From Stereum hirsutum FP-91666 SS1 (Eukaryota > Basidiomycota > Agaricomycetes > Russulales > Stereaceae), in NCBI RefSeq assembly GCF_000264905.1, contig NW_006763131.1:1165253-1229252 (forward strand): a stretch of 64,000 nucleotides of DNA. The letters are read 5' to 3'. Positions within the stretch are counted from its first letter, which is position 1. Every line of letters begins with the position of its first letter. Both the position numbers and the translations under genes were made by a program. The notes below the pieces were generated by a model. The model saw nothing but the letters and a program-made list of their open reading frames with translations, was not told the origin of the DNA and searched no databases. This document shows, one piece after another, positions 17,001 to 28,586 of the stretch.

Positions 17001-19762
17001 GTGAAGGTACAAGGTCCGACCGCAAGGGCATGAATAATCTCTCTCCGGACGGCCTCTGGCAGTGATGTTTTGCGAGCGTTGCCGGTCTCGCCGAGAATGC
17101 AGATTAAAACGTATAAAAACTCCTCTACCATGCTATACAGCTGAACCCCTTCATAGACTGAATGCATCATGGCGCCTGAGAAGAACCCGAGAAGTTGGAA
17201 GCGGTCGAGGATAGAAACGAGGACAAGGCTTGGATCGAGGATGACCAGAGCGCATTGGACGATGTATAGGTCCTGATCATAGCATAGTTCTCGAAGCATG
17301 AAGTCGCGGTAGTGTAGAAGTTGTCCGCGGATAGCGAAGCCATTGCGCACCCACAGGCCGGTGCGTATCTGTGCAATCATGGCAAGAACTAGGGTGGCGG
17401 ATCATTAGCACCGTGTGACCCGGAGACGACGGAAACCATACCTCTGAGAGGATAGTCGATGATGGTTTGCATAGCTTGGGCGCCAGGAGCCTGCATGATA
17501 ACATCACGGAGGCTTGTATAACCGGCTGAACGGAGTGAATGCTCGCTCAAGATGTCGACGTGCTTGAACAGTTCGGCAAGAAGCCACTGAAGTGAATGGT
17601 GGAAGCTGACCCATCCATCCAGTACGTCAAATTGTATGATGTAGTGAGAGGTGCCAGCAAAAGTGACATTATGGTACACGGGTGGCTTGAACTTGTCCCT
17701 GTCAAGCCTGTTATCTGCGAGCGTACAGACCATCATGATATTGTGCGTGACGGTTTCGATCGCGGAGACAAGTTCCGCAGGTGTGGCGTGTGCGAAGGCT
17801 TCGCCGTACACCTTGATCACTCGGGAGAGTGAAAGCGCCACATTGAACACGCTGATCCATCCGTCGGTCTCGAATTCGACATGACTGGTTGCTGCTCGTT
17901 TATTTGGGTTGATGCACATGAAGAGCTGACACGTTTCAGCAAACCGGGTGATGAAGTCGTGTTTGTGAGCAATGAGCTTCTGAACAGGCTCGTTGTGGCA
18001 CAGATAACGGAGATCGCTGAAGACAGGCATGAAGCGCTTGGACTTGAAGGGTTCGCTTTCGACGTCGATGTGCGCCGCTGGGTTCGGAGGGTATGTGATG
18101 CGTTTGTCCTGTATCTGGTTGGTGAAGAAGGCAGTGATGATCGCCAAGAGGCGAGAGACTATGTCGAAGTTGCGAACTACGTGCAAAGCTGCAGACGGTA
18201 CTGTGAATAATTGCAACGCGAAATATTTGATGGACGTCTCTGCTTCGCGGTCGACGAGAAGGTATATGTCGATTACTCGGGGATAAACGTTGCAGAACCG
18301 CGAGGCTGGAAAGACATGAGCAAGCAATCGATAGAGTGATTGGACGGGCACTTACCGACAGCTAACCTATGCTGTTGGCTGAGATTGAGTATGGAGGCGT
18401 AGATCTCCTTTAAGCTCAACCGCGTCCTCTTCCACAATTTAGCGTGGTATAGGAAAAGCCACTCGATGCGAGCTGGTTGGTTGACCTCAGCGTAAATACG
18501 AGAAACGTCTGGCGGAGCATTTGCCACCCCGTTATTGCGCCGTCGAGGCATGAGGAGCTCTTCTGCGATGATCTCCCGGAGGATCACCGCGTCTGTGCCG
18601 AGCCTGCTGCGTGTGAGATCCAGAAGCCACTCGATGATGACTGCGACGACCTGCTCGCGAAAGGTGTCGTATGATCGGCGGACTGTGACACCGAGTTCAA
18701 TCTGGGCTATTGTGTGCGCAATCTCCAGAAGACGTGGAACATCGGTGCCCATCTCAATGACCTCGCGGCCCAGGTCGTCGATCCGGTCGGCCATAACAGA
18801 CGCATCCTCCCTGCTCCTCCTCGTCGTCTCGATGAGAAACTGTATGACCTCCTCGAAACAATGCTTCTCGTCATTCCACAATACAACACAATAATGATCT
18901 TTCATCATGGGGTCGCCGGATGGCTGAAGTCGTAAGTCAGCTTCGCTCGATGAGACAACATTGTCTTCTGGCGAGTAGTCGAGGGTGTCCAGCATGAAAT
19001 CAATGGCATATGCGACTGTCTTGTTCATGCTTTCGCGTAGTTCAGGGGGTACGGAGACGCGGTAAGGGTAGTTCTTCACAGGCGGTAGATCTCGACCCCA
19101 TGACTGAGCTGGAGATGAGGAAGAATCGTGTGAAGACGTGGATGGCGGTTGAAGAGATTCTTTGGTGGCGTCGGCGAAGGGGTGGAAAGGGCAATGGATG
19201 TCTTGTCGCCATGCTTCAATATCGCCACAGTCGCAACACCCTCCCGATTGTTGTGCAATGAAGAAGCTGACGTTGTGATCGAAGTGGTCCGTGGCATGGA
19301 AGCATCGCGAGCAGAGTACACAGCTATCATCGAGCGCACAGTCCCTATAATGGATTATTCTTGTCAGGAGAGTACCGGGAATAGTGTGCGCGCGAATGCT
19401 CACTTGCACCGAAAGCAGCATTCCCCCTTCTTAAAAATATGACCACAGGGCTTCCCTGGTATTGGCATATCCTCTGCTCCTGCTCCCAGAAAATTCGAAC
19501 GTGTCTGAACTTCGCTAAGTGTCTTGTGCAGCGGGAGGCTCGAGTTCGAATTGGGCAAGAAGAGGTGGGCATAAGGGCCCCAGAATGCATCGTAAAGTTC
19601 GGAGAGAATCTCAGCCCGAGTCTCAGGTCGGAACACATACTTCCTAGATCCTGGCATAGTTTCGAGATTGGAACGCAGGCGGGCCACAGGATCTGTCGGA
19701 CGATCTCGAGGACCCATCGAGCCGAGCCCTTTGAAGGGTAAGAAAGAAGTGAAACCAGACAT
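14022..19762 (-). CDS. UBR1: UBR1-type N-recognin E3 ubiquitin ligase
   Basis: Six exons (19762-19404, 19344-18356, 18305-17442, 17388-14412, 14356-14228, 14157-14022) code for 1,817 aa, close to yeast Ubr1 in length. Introns are 50-70 bp. The protein recognises destabilising N-terminal residues and ubiquitinates the substrates. A UBR box spans about residues 100-170; it is rich in Cys/His (GKPCGHIFKKGECCFRCKD, then CVLCSRCF, CCDCGD and CPFHP) and crosses the first intron. A RING-H2-like domain begins at CIVCQDELT around residue 1,135 and ends at CPLCKS about 120 residues later, with an insertion. The C-terminus has a second Cys-rich zone (CQRCKTAPLDAAICLICGQIVC) and an ECGGTIGMFF segment, typical of the Ubr1 C-terminal domain. 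It is transcribed divergently from TRS33. Confidence 0.95.
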
Positions 19763-20057
19763 TATCGCTATATTGTCTGCAAGTTATGAAGCGAATTTCG
19801 TTATGTCCCAGTTCGTCGTAGTCCGGATCGTGATCGTCGTGGTGGTTGATGTCAAGGGTGTTCGCAAGGCTGGCAGTGGCGGCGGGTATGATGACGAAGC
19901 CAGTCAGTGTGGCGCACTGCGTCTTGCTCACCCTCCACCAACCAATATCGACCAGACCTTGTCGCTATCCACCTAATTCTCCTGCTTTCGTCCCTCGACA
20001 CTTTGCAAAAGACTTATTCCTACGTTTGCACTCGGCTTTGAGACAACCTGGCACAAC
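19763..20057. promoter_or_regulatory. Divergent promoter between UBR1 and TRS33
   Basis: The two start codons face away from each other and are 295 bp apart, so this stretch must hold both promoters and both 5' leaders. No clear TATA box was seen. Co-regulation is possible but not shown. Confidence 0.55.
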
Positions 20058-21014
20058 ATGAATCCAGCAGCATCTTCAAGCTCCTCCTCTCTAGCCCTCC
20101 TAGCAGACCCTCCACTGCGTCTCATGGACGGCGCTGCTATGGATTACTTTCAAATAGAACTTGTTGAGGCTCTTCGGCACTCTTCAAGTGTAGCCAGTGC
20201 CCGCGCCAAGAAGATCGAACAAGAGATGATAGAATCTGGCCTTATACCACCACCTCCTCCCCCTGCTCCCGCACTGAGAGTTAAGAAGGATGTTCAGAGG
20301 GAATCCTTGACGAGTAACGCGTCACAAAGTGCTATTGCAAGCAAGTCTCCTCTGGATGAGGAAGAGGAAGAAGTTCGAGTACGGTTGGAGGCGATTGGAC
20401 TTCACGTCGGTGCGAATATTACGGAGCGGTAGATATTCCATACCTGTATTCGGTGTTGAATGCTCAGGAACTCAGTCTTTTCTTCGTGATGTAGGCTATG
20501 TCATGACCGACCAATCTTCTCGGACACTCTGGATACGATCAAGTTCATCTGCAAGGACTTGTGGGCCACATGTTGGGACAAGCAAGTGGACAACTTGCGG
20601 ACAAATCATCGAGTACGCTATTACGCTTTGAGCGGGCAGTCTTCAGCCTTATGTTCCACTTAGGGTGTTTATGTGCTTCAAGACAATGCATTCAAGCCAG
20701 TCGCTCGCGTGTCTTCTTGGGAGAGTCGAGCAGATGCTACAAAGCGCGCGAGACTTGTCCGTGCATTTCCTCTCATCCTATTTCACTCCTTCACTTTTTG
20801 ACGCCCTCGCTTCCCTATACAGTACGTTGCTATGTCCGCTGGGATCCTACGAGGAGCTCTTATGCGGTTAGGTATCCAAGCCGTGATAGTCCCTGAAGTA
20901 AATCTACCGCAGTGTGCGTATCATATTCCTTTCTGTTTCTTACATTTTCTTTTTGAATAACACTGATTATGCAATATAGGTACCTTTCAAGTCAAGCTGC
21001 CGAAGGGCTCGTGA
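20058..21014 (+). CDS. TRS33: TRAPP complex subunit Trs33 (TRAPPC6)
   Basis: Five exons (20058-20428, 20495-20612, 20664-20756, 20823-20913, 20980-21014) give 235 aa. The protein is a small subunit of the TRAPP tethering complexes that act in ER-Golgi and Golgi traffic as exchange factors for Rab (Ypt) GTPases. The family signature is visible across exons: an N-terminal DYFQIELVEAL, the motif [43 protein letters not shown], then AGILRGALMRLG and CTFQVKLPKG at the end. Residues 55-105 form a Pro-rich and acidic loop longer than in yeast. The donor of intron 3 (GTCCGT at 20757) is unusual, but the frame and family motif need it. It is divergent from UBR1. Confidence 0.9.
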
Positions 21015-24000
21015 GCTGGTCTTAAAAGTCTTGTTTGTGAGTGTCTTCGATTGAAGGTTGATGATGCTGCTAGCCACCGGTAATAATCAGGTTTGAGCAG
21101 ATTCATCTTCACGATTATACAGCACGATATTTATTGCAGAGCGCAATACCTGAGCGTAATGTTGCAGGCATACCACTTCTGACACCATTGGAAAATCATT
21201 CCTCACCACTTGACTGTCTGCGCAGAGTTTGCTCCTTCTGGTAATGAGGTTTGCTCTCCGTGTCGTGTCCTGCCGTCAGGGCCCTTTACTTCTACTCCAA
21301 CTTAAAGCCATGGCTTTTCGATGTTCAGAATCGCTTTGGTCATCAGACAACCCATACAGGCTTACCTTACGGTTCCTCATGAGGCCCTTGTCACGATGTG
21401 ATAAAAGAGAACTCTATGATACTCTCACAGATCATGACAGTGGTTCATGAACCAGTTTGAGTGTGATACAGAAGCGTTGATATTCTTACGCTGCCGAGCG
21501 GAGAGCAATCGCATGGTTCTCTGCTTCACTTTCCAGATAATGTCGGGGCCTATCGCCGGTGTATGACACTGTTCAGACTTATGAGTGACGACACAAACAT
21601 TCGGGGTTACATACCCAAAGAGACTACCCCGTGTTGTTCACTCGGCAAGTTTGTTAGGCATTAGTGCGTTCGAGTTTGAGACTCAGCTGGTGGTGCCACA
21701 TCTCCTTCCACAAGGACGTCGTACAGTGCCCGAACCTCTCCGTAGAGTTACTTTTGCGTCAGAACGCGATCAAACTCTGATACAGTTTGCCAGCTTACCA
21801 GTGGCGAATCCTTGCTGGGATTTTTTGCTTCTTGAAGCTGAGACGCCAACGCTCCTTCTGGGTCACCTGCTGATCATGGTTATGCTGAAACCCCAGGAAT
21901 ATACTTTTCGTTGAATGGGTCGGTGGGTTTGCGTGACCGATTGCTGTAAGTTACGGCCGTTACAGCAGATGAAGAACCTTCCATGCGCAATATTGATGAC
22001 ACTGATCCGTTATGAACGTGCGGCACCGAATGAGACTGGATCTCTGTGCGCTCTGTTCGGTGAATCAGGATCAGCCACCGAAGAATAATGGTTTGAGGAC
22101 GTGCGGAGGTTGGACCGGCCCATATGTGATAGACGCAGTGTATACGGTCGTGTGTGGCACCTTCACCAGAGTTCTGTGATCAAGGTCCGAATGGTTTACC
22201 AAAGCTTCCCTATCTATCCCGAGTCAGTGAATGCGTCAAACGTGACGTTTTCGTAGAGATGACGGCCGAGTGAAGCATTTATAAAAGACATCTCTCTTGG
22301 GCGAGCTATCAAACATCATCACGAGGCCTTGTCAATTCGAATAACGGAGTTTAGGAGACAAAAGAAGCACGCACACAGTACAATGATAACCGTGTAGCGG
22401 TGTTTCGTACTTCCCCAAAACTTTTATCGTTCGTCGTAAAGATTTCAGTACTTCAATGACCCAGGTTCTGGCGGACGCTACTGAACGTATGTACGATGTG
22501 GCGCCGACCTTTCACATCTCCATCCAGTATAGCACTCACGCTAACCCCCGTTTGAACAACTTCGTACGTTGAATCTGTGAGAAGTTCAGAAGGGTCAACA
22601 ACTCCACTTTGCTAGTACTGTACTAATTCCCTCCCGAATGGGCGAACAAGACTCCGTGGTTCACGCACTGTAGTAATACGCGAATACAGTCTGCATGGAG
22701 ATATGCGGTGGTATAGACCCACAGTACTGTTATGCGACTGCTCAAACTTCATCGTCCGAACTCATGTGTAACTGATGGACGTTGACGGGAAACCGAGCCG
22801 AGACGACCTGTATTGTTCGATACAACGCACTGCCAAGAAAGGAAATTTCGCGACTGATGCTTGAACGCCACCGTCCTCAGGTCCGAATTCCACTTGAACA
22901 TGTTCGTGACCGGCCATTAGGAGGTAAAAGGCATGGTAAAAACCCAGAGCAAGAAGGTCCCTTCAGGAACAACGCTCCTATCGATACACATAGAGAGAAG
23001 ATGATTGTAGAAAACATTGAATGCTGGCCCATTCAGTACTAGGTAGACCTGGATAACCAAAGGGTAAGTCATTGTGACTGCCAAGGACTGAAAGTTCGAA
23101 TAAGTATTCCAGCTAACTTGAACACAGGGGTACACTTACAAAACATCAACATATTTCACCTGCCTTTGCGTTACGCCAGCCACGGAAAGGAGGCCTCAGG
23201 GGCCATATCATGGTAAGGTAAGGTAAGGTAAGGTAAGGTAATCAGAGTGCAAAATGGTCCCGCAATGGAGATGGTGAAAAAACAACCCTGATCAGGTGCA
23301 GCTACTTCAAGATTCAAATCAGTCCCAGCCATTTGGCGACTCGCTGCGTCCGAGACAAACCCATCCAAGGGGGAAGAGGGGTGAAGGTACGGATCGGCTC
23401 GCGGGGAATTTCACGCTGCAAACTCATACTCCTTTCTGCCCCGTGTGGCAGTAGTGATATGGTATTAGCTGTACAGCTTACCTTGAACTGACATGCCTGT
23501 GCTGTAGTCGTCTCGAAAAATACTTGACATTTCTGTGTTCCGCGGGGCGTCGAGCTTTGCCGACGAGGTGGCTCGGTCATTCCTGTATTGCCCTTGCCAA
23601 CCTGACAGAAGAATCGAACAGTCATACGCATACAAGGAGTCCATTGCGTTTATCATGAGATACACGTTTAGAGGCTAGAGGGTCAACCGGTCACCAGTCC
23701 GACTTTACCTTCGGTCAACAATGCCGGCGGTAGATGTCCTGATTTTTGCAAGAGGAGACAAAGCGTGAGCGAAGCTAAAGCAGGGTGTAACCTCGATCGC
23801 GGCGCGATCACTTTAGTTTGAGCAAATCGGGAGCTCTCGAGGGGCAGTTTGTGCAATAACGAACTGGTTCGACTCGCAGACGAGACCGAGTGTTTGGCCG
23901 TCGAACTCGAGGTTTTCTGGTTTTTGCCAGTCGGTCGGGCGAGGTTCACGTCAATGAACGATACACGAGCATTTGCTGGAAGACGCAAAGAGCTACGGAT

Positions 24001-24909
24001 GCTCGGAGCTGGGACAAGTCAGAGACATCGAGGAATTGGACGCAAGATGAGAAACGGGTCACCCAACGCGGCTACATTCGATACCCAAGACAAACAAGGT
24101 GTCCACTCGCGTATGCCGACGTTCGTCACCCGGCTGCCTCGACTCTTCACAGCAGCCCATGCCCTCCTCACGAAAATATCACGGCTAGAAAGGGGTTGTG
24201 GTCAATGAGTGCTCTCGCTCACGCGTGACTTTGGCTGATGTGTTCAACGAAGTTGCAGTGAGCATCAAGAGTCCTAGCTTTGATGTTGTTCTCGAAATAA
24301 ATGACGAGTAATGTCCAAGGAGTCCGTGGCTCTAATATCGTCACTAACCGTGACGATGCCACCGATATCTCCAAGGCCGTCAACGACACTTTGGGGGGTC
24401 ACATGGTGCTCCCAGATGGTGTCCAGCCTGTGGTTGTCGACGAGGCCAAATTACCCAAGCTTGTACGCCTCCAGTCCCTTGGCCAAGTTCCACCCAGACA
24501 GCAGACCCAGATCTAGATTCAGAGCACTTCAAGTTCATAGCCGGACATCAATTCAGAGGGCAGAAGCGTAGAGAAATTTGAAGTGCTTTCAGACTTCGTG
24601 CATTCATGGCGCAAATGAGAGGTTCTCGCTAAATTGTGCAAGTAATCGAGGCAGAGTTGATAGGCTCAAAGGCTGGGACAGGAGATGTTCGAGTCCAAGA
24701 AGGTCCAAGAACGGTGTTTGGGTTTGTGTGGCCGCAAGCCTGAGATGCCACAATTCAACACTTGACGCCCACGGCGCTCGCAAGGCGCTCGTGGCGCATG
24801 ATTCCGACCATGTTCGCTCACATGTATTCCGACAACCGGTGCTCATTGCCTCACCGTCTTTCCTCTGACTCAATACCACACACCTCTCTATCCTTCTCAT
24901 AAGACCACC
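21015..24909. other. Gene-poor stretch of 3.9 kb
   Basis: No gene could be supported. Short open frames at 21229-21450 and 21585-21914 (plus) lack recognisable motifs and flanking splice sites. A 71-codon ATG frame at 24301-24516 has good third-position bias but no known domain; it could be a small gene or a relic. A GGTAA microsatellite lies at 23212-23241. The low coding signal suggests decayed transposon or relic sequence. Confidence 0.4.
23212..23241. repeat. (GGTAA)6 microsatellite
   Basis: Six perfect copies of a 5-bp unit. On the plus strand each unit with its neighbours reads AG|GTAAG, a consensus 5' splice site. Confidence 0.9.
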
Positions 24910-26345
24910 ATGGCTGAAAGACTCGAGCAAGTCGCCGGACATCTCAGTAACACTCATAGCCGCGGATTGTTGAACGGCGAGGTAGCAATCATCACAGGCA
25001 CGTACTTTCAGGACTATAAATATGCAAAGGTTGACTAAACGACACGATGTGACTATGGGTAGGTGCCGCGCAGGTACGTATACTCTCAAAACCTTAAAGG
25101 AATCATGAAAATTGAATGGTGGGGTCTATCTAGGGCATTGGACGAAGTGCTGCTCTCCTTTTCGCCAAAGAAGGAGCTAAGGTCGTGGTCAGCGAGTAGG
25201 CCCCTATTCTTCCTCCTCAGGCGGCTGTCGCTCATAGATCTTGAAGTCTGGACGAGAAGAAGGCACAAGTCGTGGTAGACGAAATCAAGGCTGCTGGCGG
25301 CGATGCCTTCGCGGTTGGAGGAGACGTTGGCTCAGAGGAGTTTCCGAAGAAGATTGTGGACGCAACCATCCAGTATGCCTCATTCACCGTGTCACCAGCT
25401 TGGTCTCTTTCTCACTCTGCGCTCTGGATATCACCAGAAAGTTCGGTAAAATCAACCATATAGTTAACAACGGTGCGTCCCGCCACCTGCAGACTTACTC
25501 GACAAAGTCCGAACATTGACATTCTGCTCCTGGTGCTTCTTGATTTCATTAGCTGGCTTCACCTATGATCGCATGCTGCACACAATGCCCGACGACGCTT
25601 TCGACATCATAATGAAGATCCATGTCCGTGCTCCCTTCAGACTCGTGCGCGCTGCCGCACCTTACATGCGCCTCAAGGTCAGCCTTTGTTTCAGAACCTC
25701 GCGGCTTCGCGAAAGCGAACTTGTAATATTCACCCGTATTCACCCTTCCTCTATATCTTAGGGTGACGACCGTCTTGCCAACCGCTCGATTGTCAATGTC
25801 TCCTCGGTCGCAGGCCTGCACGGAAACGTCGGTCAAGCTAACTATGCAGCCGCAAAAGCTGCCGTGACCGGTTTCACCAAGACCATTGCTAAGGAGTGGG
25901 GCGCTTTCAACGTTCGCGCTAACACCGTGGCGTACGGCCACGTCCTCACCCGGTATGTCTCACCTTGACTCATCTCCAGGCCCATAAGCACATGTAGCAT
26001 TGACCTAATAACACCTTTGGTCGTGGACGCTGTAGATTGACTGCGGCGAAAGAGTCGGGGGCGACGATTGAGATTGACGGTAAGAAGGTAGCTCTGGGTG
26101 TCCCAGGAGCGAAGCCCGCAGGGACGAGTCTTCCTGCAGATGCGAAGTCGTTCCCTCATATCCCTCTGGCTCGCCCGGGAACAGCAGATGAGGCCGCCGC
26201 CGCCATGCTCTTGTAAGTTTCGCCGTACTCTCTCCCTGGGCTTGCGGAACTGTCGCTGACATTCCTTCTACGTAGTTTGGCCTCGCCACTGGCGTCTTAT
26301 GTTTCTGGCCATACCCTTGAGGTCACCGGTGGAATGGGCATCTGA
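24910..26345 (+). CDS. FabG-like short-chain dehydrogenase/reductase
   Basis: Nine exons (24910-24997, 25063-25073, 25134-25195, 25247-25372, 25438-25472, 25553-25677, 25762-25952, 26036-26212, 26276-26345) give 294 aa. It is a classical SDR: an NAD(P)-binding TGAAQGIG loop near residue 31, NNAG, a catalytic Ser in NVSSVAG, and the YxxxK pair in NYAAAKAA. It ends in LEVTGGMGI. It resembles 3-oxoacyl-ACP reductase/quinone-reductase-like SDRs; the substrate is unknown. SDL and DEKK after the second strand, with Asp at the end, suggest NAD(H) preference. Intron 1 (24998-25062) starts with GC rather than GT, and exon 2 is only 11 nt; both are needed to rebuild TGAAQGIG. Intron 6 carries a short piece resembling the dispersed repeat at 35.7-36.3 kb. 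It is convergent with the deaminase-like gene, with stops 154 bp apart. Confidence 0.92.
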
Positions 26346-26499
26346 GTCGAGTGGGGATTCTGCTTTGTTTGTTTTTTCATTGAGTGGTGTGCTATGGATG
26401 CATACCTCTCTACTCTCATGTATCTATGTCAATCTTTGCCTTGGGGTCAGCTGGAATCGCACTTCGCCTGTTCAACTATCTACTCGAGGTCGGTCACGG

Positions 26500-27850
26500 T
26501 CATGGAAGTGGAAAGCGGCATTCCATGCTCATGCGAGCGATGGTTTCGACCTCGGACTCCGTGAGGCCCAGGCCATACGGTTTTGGTGCAAGGAGAAGGG
26601 CATATTCTCCTAGCATGGAATTGCGGAAGGGGAGGATGTCGTCGGTCTGGGAACCATGAGCATAATCGAATTGAACTCAGTGAGTGGTATGTGTAGAAAA
26701 CAAAACATAGTGACGTACGCAGATGGCGATTGGATGGTTGTGCTTGAGGTAGTATCGTATATGATGATCGTCTAGCGATTGCACCGTCTTGCATCTATGA
26801 GGGGATGAAACATCGATAAGCATCATGCTGAAGAAGGTCAGGTGCGAGAGCATGAAGACGCATACAAGAGGTTTGACGTCAGACATATTTCGATGCATAT
26901 TTTGTGGTCGTGGACAACCTTCTTCGCTTCCTCATTCAAGAATGTGGCGTGTCCAAGTCTAGCCGGTGTGCAAGAAAGAAGTTTCAAGGTCTCCTCTGGC
27001 GGATTCTTCGCAGTCTAGAATAATCACGCACGAGCGTCAGCAGTGTTGCGCTAGGTATCGAGGGCATGGGGGGGTTACCAACCTCTGCAATGTGTAGTGT
27101 AACCCCCAGGCCTGCTTGTTTCGCTTTTTCGAATATAGCGGTGAAGATCGCGACATCGCCAGCCTGTGCGGGACACGTCGATAACTGAATAAATCGGCTT
27201 GATGTTCCAGTGCATCTTACCAAAGGATCGCCACACAAATCCACACCGACGACTCTCCTCCCTTCCTCCCTCAACTTCGCAGCCAATTCCACAACCTCTT
27301 CCGCCACATCCTGGCTCATCCGCCTATCCAAGCTCACGATCAATGCCGCACTCTCAGGCGCATAACTTTCCACCTCGGCCAATACAGTCTCGAGATAAAC
27401 ACGTCTAGACATGGCCGGAGTATCCCTTGGCGTCGTCCGAAGCTCGAGGTATGATACCTCCTGAACCACGTTCTCTCGCCCCTCGCCTTCCACAGGCACA
27501 GGTCCCAAGAAATGAGAGAGCACGCCTCGCGTAGCTTTGCGCAGGGCCAACGGCGTAGAAGTGAGAGCGTAAATGGCGGGGAACAGCCCGAAAAAATCGT
27601 TGATCTCTACAAGTTGGACGCCGCTCTGGAGTTGTTGCAGTCCAGCTTGCACGACGTCTGAGGACGGAGTCGAGTCAGATGCGATGTAGGTGCGAGCGAG
27701 GTCTTGGAGGATGGGGAGCGGTATGGACCCGTTCAGGTGTGCGTGGAGTTCGGCTTTTGGGAGGTTTTGGAGGAAGGTGAGTTGGGAGGGTGTGAGGGCA
27801 CGGAGGGCTTCAGACGGCGGGCCGTATATGGGGTTTGAAGGGACGGTCAT
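26500..27850 (-). CDS. Adenosine deaminase-like protein (ADAL/MAPDA type)
   Basis: Five exons (27850-27221, 27163-27083, 27014-26866, 26794-26719, 26646-26500) give 360 aa. The family hydrolytically deaminates adenosine-type nucleotides; ADAL members act on N6-methyl-AMP. The zinc ligands and catalytic residues are visible: LPKAELHAHLNGS near residue 30, GVDLCGDP, HIAE (His and Glu), ARLGHAT, CLTSNLLCKT and HPIAICTDD. LNGS and the length match ADAL rather than classical adenosine deaminase. An upstream in-frame ATG at 27946 would add 32 residues rich in Arg, Ser and hydrophobics, a possible mitochondrial presequence. I prefer 27850 because relatives start close to it. Confidence 0.9.
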
Positions 27851-28391
27851 GATTGGTCGGCTTTTCAGTCGAGGGTGACAAAGTGGAGAAGCTGGAAAGC
27901 GTTGGAACGAAGTTGTAAATGAGATTTCCCTGATTATTCTGAGCATTGAAGGGGCCAGTCAAAAAGATAGGCGGAAGACATTTGAGCATGAGCCGTATGT
28001 TATATACCTTGAGAATGAGCTAAGAGAATCGGAGCCACCAAAGTAAGACTGACTCGGTCCGGCGCTCGAATAACGGTGAAGCTGGAAACCGATGATAAGA
28101 TAGCTCTTTTAGTGAGAGTTACTGCATCGAAAATCCAGCGCAGAATGAAGTTGCAAGCCAGGCAGGACGAGGACTTTAGAAGTTCGAGTCATCATGAAGC
28201 ATCATGCAGCCCGGGCCTTTCGGGCTCATCATATTTCGACAAGGTTGTGCAGAGAGCAGCGCCAAGTACCTTTTTTAGTGGATGACACAGAGCTCTGGAC
28301 CTGTTTCAAAGTCGATGTAAGCTACTCGATGCAGGAAACAGACTTTGTAGATGTATAGATATGACCAGACCCCTCACCGTTGTTTTGAAAG
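27851..28391. other. Intergenic, divergent promoters
   Basis: About 540 bp between the deaminase-like gene (minus) and the transcript that begins near 28350 (plus). No coding signal. It must hold both promoters. Confidence 0.4.
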
Positions 28392-28586
28392 ATGGACGAA
28401 GTGGCGAAGAACGGCATCCCGATCAAGTGGCGTCAACATTCCAATCTCACGGCCCACGCGGGCCGGGCGTCCGCAACCTTCGAACTTGCCACTTTCAAAG
28501 CTCACAACTCCACCATCACCGGCAAACCCATTTTCAACCTCTCTTTACTCGAGAGCCCTCCAGATACTGAACCATGTCGTCAATAG
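28392..28586 (+). CDS. 64-aa ORF overlapping the start of the GPALPP gene
   Basis: A complete ATG-to-stop frame whose last 13 nt overlap the ATG of the next gene in another frame. Third positions are strongly C/G-biased and the peptide is not low complexity (it contains IKWRQHSNLTAHAGRASATF and PIFNLSLLE). No family was recognised. It could be a regulatory upstream ORF, the first cistron of a bicistronic mRNA, or an exon of a gene whose other exons I missed. It is the first ATG-bearing frame upstream of the GPALPP start, so scanning ribosomes would meet it first if the transcript begins above 28392. Confidence 0.5.
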   Translation: MDEVAKNGIPIKWRQHSNLTAHAGRASATFELATFKAHNSTITGKPIFNLSLLESPPDTEPCRQ

